From Entomortierella parvispora (lineage: Eukaryota; Mortierellomycota; Mortierellomycetes; Mortierellales; Mortierellaceae), in contig OY752140.1 in NCBI GenBank assembly GCA_963573315.1, positions 2,108,001 through 2,172,000 on the forward strand: 64,000 nucleotides of DNA. Direction: 5' to 3'. Below the pieces are notes generated by a model, which was not told where the DNA came from, ran no database searches, and saw only the letters and a list, made by a program, of their open reading frames with translations. Position numbers and translations under genes: made by a program. This document shows, piece after piece, positions 1-9,138 of the stretch; position 1 is the stretch's first letter, and every line of letters starts with the position of its first letter.

Positions 1-148
1 TTTTTTTTTTTTGGACCCCACCCACTCACCCACCCACTCATCCACCCTCGTTCGCTCGTTGACTCTTGTTCACGGGCAAAAACAACAAAAATAATAAAAG
101 ATAGGGAATCAAGGTTCCGCTTTTTTGTCGAGTTCATCCAAAACTTAC

Positions 149-1120
149 ACTGAGGGCCTTGTCAATCTTGTCGGTGGGGTTGTTGGTGCAAATCAGGTGC
201 ATACACGTCTCCACACCATACACCTTTTGCGCATTCGACACAACCTCCAGTGTCGCTGCAGGGCGGGAACCACCAGCACCCCAGGTAATGTCAATAAACT
301 CGGGTCCGAGATAGCACATTCTCTCGATACGGTCATGGAGATTGACCATGCCCTAAAACAAGACGGTATGGAATGCTTGCTTGTTAGTTTCTTCTTTATA
401 CTCGTTTACTCGCGACGTGATCGTGTGGTGCGAATGTGCATGTATGCGAGGGATGGAATCAGATAGGCGGGAGAGGGTATTTCTGTCGCGTGAGGGTCTG
501 TGCCTTGTCGGTGGAGATGATCAGCATTCCGTTGTTGGGAGTGGGATGGGCTGTCACTGAAGTCAGAGCGGCAGAGAGACAGAATGAACGGGATGGACAG
601 GACGGACAGGATAGAAGACGAACGATCGCCCCGTCGCAAATCGGACTGAGTCGATAAATAGGACTGGTCAGACTAGACAACAGAGCCCAGAAGCTATCGG
701 CGTTGGTGTATCTTTGGCGAGGGCGGGCGACGAGTTGCGATGAGGTGAGGTGAGGTGAGGTGAGGTGAGGTGGGGTGAGGCGAGAACAGGTCAAGGGGAC
801 AAGGGTGGGATACTGGACACTGTGTAATTAAAACAGCCCGGCAGAATGACCCCAGAGCAAAGGGAACGAGGTTCTCCTCCTTGCCCAGTGCAGCGCACCG
901 AGCTGAGTCACAATTGGAGCGTGATTGTGCAGATAGGATTTCCTTGATTTCCTTGATTTCCTGATCAAGACGATATGGAAGCATCGACAATGGACAATTG
1001 ACGGGCGGAGTGGAGGACGAGGGTGTTTGTTACCTGGGCAGTCTTTGGCGAGAAGTACTCAAAGGAGAAGAGCGGGCGGCCTTCCTCCTGGCCCTTGATG
1101 ATGCGGTCGATGATCTTCAT
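149..1120 (-). CDS. MTHFR: methylenetetrahydrofolate reductase, N-terminal part (gene runs off the left edge)
   Basis: Reduces 5,10-methylene-THF to 5-methyl-THF for methionine synthesis in the cytosol. Two exons are in the window: 1120-1034 (29 codons) and 352-149 (68 codons), joined in phase 0 across a 681-nt intron; the next donor (GTAAGT at 148) leads to exons beyond position 1. Exon 1 carries the family's opening strand with SFEYFSPKT, where the Glu corresponds to the catalytic acid of the TIM barrel. Exon 2 carries ITWGAGGSR and the CMHLICTN segment, both hallmarks of the MTHFR family. ATG 1120 is chosen because the protein starts right at the first conserved strand, as in yeast MET12/MET13. 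Which of the two fungal paralogs it is cannot be told from this fragment. It is head-to-head with the MOSC gene at 1855. Confidence 0.9.
741..780. repeat. TGAGG 5-bp tandem repeat
   Basis: Eight consecutive 5-bp units (one with a G for A) lie inside the first intron of the MTHFR gene. It is a simple microsatellite with no visible coding role. Confidence 0.9.
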
Positions 1121-1854
1121 GGGAGAGAAAGTCGAGTCGAGTGTGGAGAAGGGGGAGAGACGGGAAAAATAAAAGAAGAAAAAAAAAGAAAAAAGAGTAA
1201 GTAGTTCCTAAGAGGAGGAATGAGGGAATGGGAAAGGGAATTAAAAAGAAAAAGAAAGAAAAAAAGTCCGAGATGAGAATGAGGAGGGAAAGGAGAGAAA
1301 GGAGAGAAAGAGAGAAGAAGAGAAGAGAGAAAAGAAGAGAAGGAAAGAGGAAAGGAAGAACAGAACAGAACAGAAAAGGTGCACCAAGAGAGACGAGAAC
1401 GAGAACGAGACACTCGCCCCCTTTTCGGCTCGCAGTGACAAGGAAGGCGCGCGCTGCCAGGTTAGTGCACTGTGGTGGATGAATACACGCCAGATAAGAG
1501 AGAGAGAGAGGGACTGACTGATTGTGATTGTTCTTCCCTCTGCACGGGACAGCAGAGTCTATCTTGCATCACACTGATGCCACGACCGAGCGAGAGTGCT
1601 GGCCGGAAGATTGGATCATCGCATGTGCTGCACACATCGCATCCCCCTCCCCGGTGACACTGGGAAAGAGAGAAAGAAAAGGGCCCTGCATGTCTGTCGG
1701 TCTGTCGGTCTGTCTGTCGGTCTGTCTATCTTTCTGCTCTTCCCCACCTTCCTTCCTCTCGCTCACCCTCCTTTTTTCTCTCTTTCTTTTCCTTGCTCAT
1801 TCATTCGTCCTCCCCCGTCTAACCCTCCTCTTGCAACCCATCCTCCCTCCTCCA
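1121..1854. other. divergent intergenic region MTHFR/MOSC
   Basis: Shared 5' region of two head-to-head genes. It holds a long purine-rich (GA/AAG) stretch at about 1160-1400, a (TCTG)-type tandem run at 1689-1733 and pyrimidine-rich sequence just before ATG 1855, as is common in 5' leaders of this genome. I see no gene; the open frames here are low-complexity artefacts. Confidence 0.6.
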
Positions 1855-3343
1855 ATGGCACCTGTCATCTCAAAGATCTACATTTACCCCATCAAGTCCT
1901 GCAAGGCTCTCGAGATCTCCGAGTCGCAACTCTCCAAGTGTAACGAACAAACTTATATTTTTTAGCTCTTTTCAACAAAGTTGCCTACCACCCTCATTGC
2001 CTTGGATATTGCAATATTGCTTCCCAACTAACCCTCCAACCCTCCATGTCATGCATATACTTTACTGCCACCATACACCAGATGGCCTTGCTGTAAGTCG
2101 CAAAACTCCATTTGCCACTCGGACCTCTGCACCTGCTACTCCGAGGTCAACAAAAGAAAACTAACTGCACCTATACGACCTCCCATCAACATCAGTACGA
2201 CCGCGTCTTTTTGGTCGTTGACCCAGAGACCAACAAGTTGAGAACCATGCGCGAGCTTCCTTTGGTAAGAAATATTTCCGTGCAAGACACTGCCTCTTCG
2301 CGCCAAAGCTTTTTGAAGTGGGAAAAATGTTGTGCGGCGCTTCTCTTTTTTTTTCCCTCTGGAAAACATGGACGACCGACCCCCTTTAGAGGTGCCCGCC
2401 GTGACATGTTTTGTTTGCGCTTTCTCTTTGCCTCTAGATGACCCTGATCGACCAGCAAATTGTGGGCGACGAATTGGTGATCAAAGCTGCTGGCAAAACA
2501 CTCAAGGTCCCTCTTGAACCCGAGTAAGAAGAATCAATCCTCTGTTCAAATCTGAAACAGTTAGAATTGTAGCTCTGACAAGCTGGGGACATTTTACTCT
2601 AGTCACTCCAAATATGAACCCCGTGGAGTCACCGTATGGAAGGAGCATCTAGAGTCGGCGGACATGGGAGACGAGTCTGCGCAATTCTTTACCGAATACC
2701 TCGGTGTTCCTTGCCGCTTTGTGCACAAGTCTCCAGACCATATCCGCCCCGTCATTGAGCATGCTCCCGGTGTCGCCGAGATCGGTTTCACACCACAGGT
2801 AACGATTTGCTATCCAGAATGACTCACTTGAAAGCCCTCTCACCCGCTTTACCCACTTTTTCTTCGACTTTGTAGACTGCCTTCGCCGACAATTACCCCA
2901 TCCTGGCGCTGTCTGAAGAATCTGTCCAGGACATCAACACTAAATTGGAGGAGCCTGTCTCCATCGTTCGCTTCCGCCCCAATCTCGTCATCTCGGGTGT
3001 TACTGCGCCATTTGAGGAGGATACCTGGTGCACAGTCGACATTAACGGAGTCACATACTACTTTACCTGTCGCTGCACTCGCTGCGACATGCCTAATGTC
3101 GATCCAGAGACCGGTATCAAGAACAAGCTCCAGCCCCAAAAGACACTGCAGAGCATTCGTCGTGTGGACAAGGGCAAGAAGGCAAAGTTCTATGCCTGTG
3201 TCGGAATCAATGTCGTTCCAAACTCCTTAACCGGTGTCATCCGTGTCGGTGATGTCTTGCACGTCAAAGAGGTCTACCAAGGCGAGCGTATGCGAACTGG
3301 TGAGGCTGGCTGGTCCACCAAAGCTGTTGAGGTTGGCGCGTAA
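1855..3343 (+). CDS. MOSC domain protein (mARC/YcbX-like molybdenum cofactor protein)
   Basis: Predicted Mo-cofactor-binding oxidoreductase of the mARC type. Six exons: 1855-1939, 2082-2092, 2196-2264, 2438-2523, 2603-2798, 2876-3343; together 915 nt, giving 304 aa with every junction in frame. The N-terminal beta-barrel starts with KIYIYPIKSC; the second and third exons join to give YGLAYDRVF, matching the conserved GLxxDR segment. The MOSC core ends with C214, C216 and C219; C219 is followed by DMPNVDPETG, the place of the Mo-ligand cysteine in mARC and MOCOS. The protein has no pyridoxal-phosphate domain, so it is not full-length Moco sulfurase. The 11-nt second exon is required to keep frame and motif. 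The physiological substrate is not deducible; N-hydroxylated compounds are typical for mARC. Confidence 0.92.
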
Positions 3344-3504
3344 AATCTTTGTCAGTGGTAGGCGTCCAATAAAATGATTTTTGAACAAACTCAGCACGTC
3401 GGGACGCAATTAAAATTGACCCGCTGCTTGACAAGAGGTAAAGTAATGGAAAATCTTCTCTATTACTCAATGTCGAACCTCGGAGTCTTCGTTGTCAGTG
3501 CGGT

Positions 3505-3605
3505 ACTCGTGACGAAGAAAGGGCGGTGTTCGAAGGAGTACATGCAGCACTTGAAGCCTGAGGTGGAACAACACGACAGCTTATTCAACGACAACAACCA
3601 ACTTG
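3505..3605 (+). pseudogene. relic 3' end of a sixth F-box/LRR paralog
   Basis: A short stretch still reads KEYMQHLKPEVE followed by HDSLF, which matches the extreme C-terminus shared by the five downstream F-box proteins (EYM..LKPEVVHDSLF). It has a 3-nt insertion (extra residue between PEVE and HDSLF) and no recognisable upstream coding sequence. It is the same strand as the array and lies 290 bp before its first gene, so it is best read as the remnant of a deleted array member. Confidence 0.8.
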
Positions 3606-3897
3606 AACTAAGCTCCCTTGCAATGAACCCTTTATTACAATAGAAAGAGAATGCATCACACGCTTTAGTAATACGATGGAGGTCGTAGGATGCAATACAT
3701 CTTCGCGTGATGTTTTCTTTTCAGGAAAACGGGTACCACAATGTGGCGGTGCAAAGATGTAAAGAGAATGGAGTTGGGGTTTTTCTTCCCACGAGCCTGT
3801 GTCAGATGACGAAGGCCCTCAGCCTCCTCATTCTCTTAACTCCTTTTCCTTTTTGATTTATCCTTTCTTCAACCTCCCCCGATCCACCTCAGAGACA
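3606..3897. other. intergenic region before F-box gene 1
   Basis: Leads into the first array gene. It ends in pyrimidine-rich leader sequence. It lacks the GCCACCATTCGATTCG module found before genes 2-5. An in-frame upstream ATG at 3799 exists, but the paralogs align only from ATG 3898. Confidence 0.5.
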
Positions 3898-6075
3898 ATG
3901 AATGGTGGGAAGCTGCCGGCCTGCCAGGTTGTGCTCACGACCCCAGAGCTAGTCGAGCTCCTGTCATTCTACCTGTCGCCGGCCGATATGTCCCTGTGCA
4001 TCCAAGTTAACCGCTCCTGGAGTCAAGTCTTCATTCCCATATTGTGGCATACCATTGATGACCGGAAGCTGTTTGTATTCGATCAAAGCGTTTCAAGGAT
4101 TGAGAGAGAGAAGCTCATGAACGATATCAGGATGAAATTCAAAAAGTATGGCCATCACATCCGCGTTCTCCGTGCGGAATCAGATATTGTTATCGAGGCC
4201 GCATCCGTCTCCTGTTCCCACCTCAAATCACTTCACCTCCGACCGTGCATGACTTGTAAAGTCAACGAGCCAGAAACATGGGCCGCTTATCCTGAAGCGA
4301 CAGAGGCAGCAGAGGTGACAAGAACTATAGTGGCAACGGCTAATGCCGAGGAGGAAGCACGAAAGACGGTTGGCATCGAGGCGTATTTTGCAGCCAGAAT
4401 CGCTGCTGCAGAGACCCCAGAGGACGTTGAGCGACTTTCGACTCTCTTTTCAGACAAAGAAGGTCGCGCACGAGCCATGGTTTCCTTCCACCACAGTCGG
4501 CCGCTCAAGCGTTTCCTGTCAAGCTTCACTTTTAAGGCGCCGGAGGATAATGCAACACCAACAGTCCGAGAAATCAAACAGTTACCAGGAGATTTGGGCG
4601 TCCTCTCTGTCGGCCATCCCCGCAATATAGATCGGTTAGAACTGGATTGGCTGGTGCTTCAGGACTGTTGGCGTCTCGTTACCGCCAACTGTAGACTCGA
4701 GAGACTACGAATGGAAAGGATGCCAGCCTTTCGGGAGAGGGAGGCATCGAGAGAGTTTGTTCATAGTGCTCTAGCCACACTGAAGGAACTTCGAGAGCTG
4801 TTCTTGCCGCCCACCCTGATGGACTTTGTCGACTTTTGGAGCATGGATCAGTTTGCACCGAGGGTTGAGTCGCTCGGACTCCGCACCAATTGCTTCAGGT
4901 CGGTATCTGACAATGACCTTCATCAGCCAGGCACGGTCCTCTCGTCAGAAAAGACTTTCAGAGGGCTAAAGATATTATCTTTGAACTTTCCCAGTCCGTT
5001 AGAGGAAGTCATGGACGTGCACTCAAATGGCCAGATAGAACTCGCAAAGATTCCAGTATTTCTCAGGCGACTCCCAAACCTCGAAACCCTTTCGTTTCAG
5101 GGCGATGTCTCTGGCCACTTGGCTAATACCACAGATCCGAGCGACTTCCAGCAGCAGCAGCAGCCGGTGTTTGGACTGAAAAGGCTTCATTTCCAAGGAG
5201 TTTCAAGACAACTCTCTTCCCTCCTGCCATACCTTCCCGACCTCATCGAACTGCTGACTGAAGGTATGACAACGGAGATCTCTGCTGCCCTGATCACGCA
5301 CTGTAAGAAACTCGAGATTGTATCGCAGATTCAAGATCCATGGTATATTGACGACGTGGACGTGGGACGACCGCCCTCCGATGGTATTAATGATCTATTC
5401 GCTCATCTGCCTGCCCTCAAGAGTGTGAACATGATCAGAAGTTGCATTCATGTAGAAGAGTTGGCGCAAAGACCTTGGTCTTGTCTAGGACTCGAAAAAC
5501 TCCGGTGCAGGATCGTTGGATTAGAACGTCTCAGTGAATCCCAGGAAGAAATCTACAACAGGATCTCGGCGCCAGACTACAATGCTGATTTGACTGAAGA
5601 GGAGCTGGCAGTGTTGGATCAATTCCATAGATGTCGGAGGCAGCAAGGCCTGGTGTATGATAGACTGGCCAGTCTGACAAAGCTGAAGGTGCTGGATATT
5701 GGCTACGAATGTCGGTACCCGTGGAGGTACAAAGGGAGCGGCCAATTCTACGAGGTCGATGGACAGGAATACCTGACGTACGGCGGGCCTATTCCTGACA
5801 CTATGGAGTTCTCGATGGATTCTGGTCTAGATCGTCTGTCGGCGCTGAAGGACCTGGAGATGTTTGGATTTGAAGGCAACCACCACAGGATTGGAGAGAG
5901 GGAACTGGATTGGATGGCGGAGAAGTGGCCAAGGCTGAATCTGATGTATGGATTGGCGGAGGACAAGCTGTGTATGATCGAATATGATCAAAAGAAGGCA
6001 GCGCTGAGGAAATACATGCAACAGTTGAAACCAGAGGTTGTACACGACAGTCTCTTTGAAGATTGCATGTATTAA
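3898..6075 (+). CDS. F-box/leucine-rich protein, array copy 1 (725 aa)
   Basis: Probable substrate receptor of an SCF ubiquitin ligase. Residues about 9-55 form an F-box (TTPELVELLSFYLSPAD through LWHTIDD); the remainder is a helical insert (about 130-200, Ala/Glu-rich) and irregular leucine-rich repeats with conserved blocks LELDWLVLQDCWRL, VDFWSMDQF and the C-terminal LKPEVVHDSLF. Single exon. ATG 3898 is preferred over 3799 because its context (CAGAGACAATGAA) aligns with the starts of copies 3-5. It is the most diverged member. A short polyglutamine (about residues 418-423) is unique to it. Substrate unknown. Confidence 0.85.
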   Translation: MNGGKLPACQVVLTTPELVELLSFYLSPADMSLCIQVNRSWSQVFIPILWHTIDDRKLFVFDQSVSRIEREKLMNDIRMKFKKYGHHIRVLRAESDIVIEAASVSCSHLKSLHLRPCMTCKVNEPETWAAYPEATEAAEVTRTIVATANAEEEARKTVGIEAYFAARIAAAETPEDVERLSTLFSDKEGRARAMVSFHHSRPLKRFLSSFTFKAPEDNATPTVREIKQLPGDLGVLSVGHPRNIDRLELDWLVLQDCWRLVTANCRLERLRMERMPAFREREASREFVHSALATLKELRELFLPPTLMDFVDFWSMDQFAPRVESLGLRTNCFRSVSDNDLHQPGTVLSSEKTFRGLKILSLNFPSPLEEVMDVHSNGQIELAKIPVFLRRLPNLETLSFQGDVSGHLANTTDPSDFQQQQQPVFGLKRLHFQGVSRQLSSLLPYLPDLIELLTEGMTTEISAALITHCKKLEIVSQIQDPWYIDDVDVGRPPSDGINDLFAHLPALKSVNMIRSCIHVEELAQRPWSCLGLEKLRCRIVGLERLSESQEEIYNRISAPDYNADLTEEELAVLDQFHRCRRQQGLVYDRLASLTKLKVLDIGYECRYPWRYKGSGQFYEVDGQEYLTYGGPIPDTMEFSMDSGLDRLSALKDLEMFGFEGNHHRIGERELDWMAEKWPRLNLMYGLAEDKLCMIEYDQKKAALRKYMQQLKPEVVHDSLFEDCMY

Positions 6076-6384
6076 TCATGTCTTTTCCCAGTGTCATCAA
6101 AATAAATCACTACATTCCACGTCCCCTGAACGACAACCCATGTCAATGGTGCACGTCAAGTCTTACAAGGCGGGAGAATAAGGACTTGCCCTAGCAAGGC
6201 GACTGAGGCAGACGCGTAAGGAACAGCTCCTCTTTGTTCTGGGACGTTGCTTCGAGTGGGAGAGACAAGATTGGGGAAACCGAGGCGCAGGGCCACCAAG
6301 CTTTCAGTGGGGTGCAAAAGAACTGAAGCTAACCCCCGGGTTGCCATTCTTATTGTTGACGTTTACCTTTGCCACTGCTCTTTT
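6076..6384. other. intergenic region between F-box copies 1 and 2
   Basis: Terminator/promoter spacer of the array. An AATAAA-like signal (AAATAAATC) lies at about 6100, shortly after the stop. No gene seen. Its sequence is not obviously shared with the spacers after copies 2-4. Confidence 0.5.
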
Positions 6385-6436
6385 GCCACCATTCGATTCG
6401 TTAGTGCCAAGAGCCCGGATCATCCGGTGATAAAAT
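6385..6436 (+). promoter_or_regulatory. shared array promoter module (copy 2)
   Basis: GCCACCATTCGATTCG at 6385-6400 followed about 29 bp later by a TATA-like GATAAAA at 6429. The same arrangement stands before F-box copies 3, 4 and 5 but not copy 1. Confidence 0.6.
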
Positions 6437-6555
6437 CTGTCCGCCTCTTTCATTTTCTTCTTTCCCAAACTCCCCTCCCTTTTCCTTTTCTTCTTTTCCT
6501 TCCTCTCTCCTCCTACCTCCGTCCGAACTAGTCCGATCCACCTTAGCGAACAGTA

Positions 6556-8763
6556 ATGATTGACGGGAATCGGCCAGCCCAGAAGGTTGTGCTCACGACC
6601 CCAGAACTCGCCGAGCACCTGTCACTCTACCTGACACCAACAGACCTCTCCATGTGCATCCAAGTCAACCGCTGCTGGAACCAAGTCTTCATTCCCGCAT
6701 TGTGGCATACCGTTGACGACAGCAAGTTATTCAGATTTGATCAAAGTGCTTCGATGGCCGAGAGGAGCGAGACGATGAACGAGATGGTGGACAAGATCAG
6801 GACGAGATTCAGCAAGTATGGCCGCCACATCCGCGTCCTTCGCTCCGAGTGGGATATCGTCATTGCGGCTGCATCCGTCTCCTGTATCCACCTCAAATCC
6901 CTCTACCTCAAGCCGAGTCTGACCTGTAGAATTAACGAACCAGAAACTTGGTCCGCTCATCCTGGAGCGAGTGAGGCAGCGAAGGAGGTTAGGTCCATAA
7001 TAGCAGTGGCCGTCGCCAAGGAAGAGGCGCGACGTGCAGCTGGCATCGAAGCATATTGTGCTGATAGAATAGCTGCTGCTGAGACCCCAGAAGAACTCAA
7101 ACGACTCTTAGCCCTTTTTTCAGACAAAGAAAGTCGCGCTAAAGCTTTGACTACCGAAGAATATCGATTTCCCTTCCTGCACTTTCTGTCAACATTCACC
7201 CTCGATTCGCCGGAGACCCAGGCGATACGAGAGATCAAGCAATTGCCTGGAGATTTGGGTGTCCTCGCTGTCGGCTACCCCCCTAAAACAGAGCGATTGG
7301 AACTGGATTGGTTGTTGCTTCAGGATTGTTGGCGTCTCGTTGCCTCTAACCTTGGACTTCAGAAACTACGAATGGAACAGATGCCCGCGTTCCAGGAGAG
7401 GGAGGCCTCGAGAAAATTTGTTCACGGCGTTCTTGCCTCATTGAAGGACCTACAAGATCTATCTTTGCCAGCCTGCTTCATGGACTCTGTTGACTTTTGG
7501 AGCATGGACAAGTTTGCGCCTAGTGTCGAGTCGCTCGAGCTCAACAGTGATTGTATCAGATGGATGTCCAACAACGATCCTCAGCAGCAAGGCGCTGCCT
7601 CTTTTCCAGAGAATACTATCAGAGGGCTAAGGACATTGACCTTGAGATTTCTCGGTCCTAGAGTTCCCATGAACCCCCCCTTCGTTGGTTTTCCCAAGGA
7701 CTCTAATAGAGGCCAGATTCAAGTCGCCAACTTCTCGCTATTCCTTAAGCGACTCCCAGACATCGAATGCCTTTCGTTGAATGTTGGATCAGAGTTTCGA
7801 TCGAATCCCACCGGCGCCTCTCTGGCGCTGACACCTCCTTTGTCCCAGCGTCAGTATCAAGCGACTAGGCTTAAAAAGCTTTATTTCCGGGGAGCGTCGT
7901 GCCAGCTCGGCTTCCTTCTGCTATTCCTTCCCAACCTCATCGAAGTCTATACTGACAGAATCACAGTAGAAATCACAGATGCCCTGGTCACCCACTGCAA
8001 GGAGGTGGAAGTTATTTCACAGTTTCATGACCCATGGTTCATCTCAGACTTGCAATTTGGACGAGAACCTCCCGATGGTGTCAATAACCTGCTCGTCCAT
8101 TTGCCTGCCCTCAAGAGTTTGAACATGATCAAAAGTTACATCCATGTGGACGAATTGGTTCAAAGACCCTGGGCCTGTCTCGGGCTTGAAAAGTTCAGAT
8201 GTAGGATCGTTGGGCTAGAGCGTCTCAATGAGTCCGAAGAAGAAATCTACAATCGGATATCGGCGCCAGGCTACACCACTAATCTTACTGACGAGGAACT
8301 GGCGGTGTTGGACCAATTCCACAGATGTCGAAAGCAGCAGGGTCAGGTGTACGATCGGTTGGCCAGTTTGACCAAGCTCAAAGTGTTGGATCTTGGTTAC
8401 GAAAATCGGTACCCATGGGCATGCAAGGGCGACAATTGGTACGAAGTCGACGGAGTGGATTACTTGAGGTATGGTGGGCCTATCCCTGACACCATGGAGC
8501 TCTCACTGGATTCAGGCTTGGATCGTCTGTCTGTACTAGAGAACTTGGAGATGTTTGGCTTTGAAGGAAACAACCACCGGATTGGAGAGAAGGAGCTGGA
8601 TTGGATGGCGGAGAAATGGCCAAAACTGAATCTCATGTACGGATTGGCAGAGGACAAGCTGTTTAAGATCGAATATGATCAAGAGAAGGCTGCATTGAGG
8701 GAGTACATGCAACGATTGAAGCCGGAGGTAGTACACGACAGCCTATTTGAGGACTGCGTCTAG
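6556..8763 (+). CDS. F-box/leucine-rich protein, array copy 2 (735 aa)
   Basis: Putative SCF substrate receptor with the same plan as copy 1: F-box at about residues 8-55 (VVLTTPELAEHL... LWHTVDD), Ala/Glu-rich helical insert, leucine-rich repeats, and the family C-terminus ending in HDSLFEDCV. Single exon; an ATG opens the ORF and aligns with the other copies. Its middle block (QIQVANFSLFLKRLPDIE and following) is shared with copy 3 but replaced by a different block in copies 4 and 5. The 3' flank (from 8764) is duplicated after copy 3. Confidence 0.85.
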   Translation: MIDGNRPAQKVVLTTPELAEHLSLYLTPTDLSMCIQVNRCWNQVFIPALWHTVDDSKLFRFDQSASMAERSETMNEMVDKIRTRFSKYGRHIRVLRSEWDIVIAAASVSCIHLKSLYLKPSLTCRINEPETWSAHPGASEAAKEVRSIIAVAVAKEEARRAAGIEAYCADRIAAAETPEELKRLLALFSDKESRAKALTTEEYRFPFLHFLSTFTLDSPETQAIREIKQLPGDLGVLAVGYPPKTERLELDWLLLQDCWRLVASNLGLQKLRMEQMPAFQEREASRKFVHGVLASLKDLQDLSLPACFMDSVDFWSMDKFAPSVESLELNSDCIRWMSNNDPQQQGAASFPENTIRGLRTLTLRFLGPRVPMNPPFVGFPKDSNRGQIQVANFSLFLKRLPDIECLSLNVGSEFRSNPTGASLALTPPLSQRQYQATRLKKLYFRGASCQLGFLLLFLPNLIEVYTDRITVEITDALVTHCKEVEVISQFHDPWFISDLQFGREPPDGVNNLLVHLPALKSLNMIKSYIHVDELVQRPWACLGLEKFRCRIVGLERLNESEEEIYNRISAPGYTTNLTDEELAVLDQFHRCRKQQGQVYDRLASLTKLKVLDLGYENRYPWACKGDNWYEVDGVDYLRYGGPIPDTMELSLDSGLDRLSVLENLEMFGFEGNNHRIGEKELDWMAEKWPKLNLMYGLAEDKLFKIEYDQEKAALREYMQRLKPEVVHDSLFEDCV

Positions 8764-9002
8764 TTAAAATAAAATACGACAAGCTATTGATACATCCATG
8801 TCAAAACTCATGAATAAGTCTTCCGAATAAGAGAACGAAAGAGACAAACGGTGGTATAAAGAGCAAGATAATTGAGGTAGACATGCAAGTAAAAATTTCT
8901 CTGTTGGATGGCACGGATCGGATGGCACTGCAGTCACCGTGAAAACAGGGGGGACCCAAATTCTATCCACGGAATGTTCTTTGCTCTCGCCATTGCTCTT
9001 TT
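8764..9002. other. spacer after F-box copy 2, duplicated after copy 3
   Basis: The first ~190 bp after the stop (GTTAAAATAAAATACGACA onwards) recur almost unchanged at 11350-11540 and partly at 13854-13915. This shows that the duplication unit includes gene, 3' flank and promoter. No gene seen. Confidence 0.75.
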
Positions 9003-9048
9003 GCCACCATTCGATTCGTTACGAAAGAGCCAGCATCTGCGATAAAAG
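9003..9048 (+). promoter_or_regulatory. shared array promoter module (copy 3)
   Basis: GCCACCATTCGATTCG at 9003-9018 and GATAAAAG at 9041-9048, about 95 bp before the ATG; the pyrimidine-rich leader between them and the ATG is nearly identical in copies 3, 4 and 5. Confidence 0.65.
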
Positions 9049-9138
9049 CATTCACTCCTTCGTTCTCTTTTTCCTCAAACCCCATTTCTTTCTTCCTACA
9101 CCTTCTCTCCTTCGCCCACCCAGTCGACTTCAGTGACA

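Noticed and set aside
741..780. Regular repeat units considered as a CRISPR-like array
   Set aside because: Units are 5 bp with no spacers; it is a microsatellite in an intron of a eukaryotic gene.
3799..3897. Upstream in-frame ATG extending F-box copy 1 by 33 residues
   Set aside because: Paralogs align only from ATG 3898, and the extension is pyrimidine-leader sequence read as protein.
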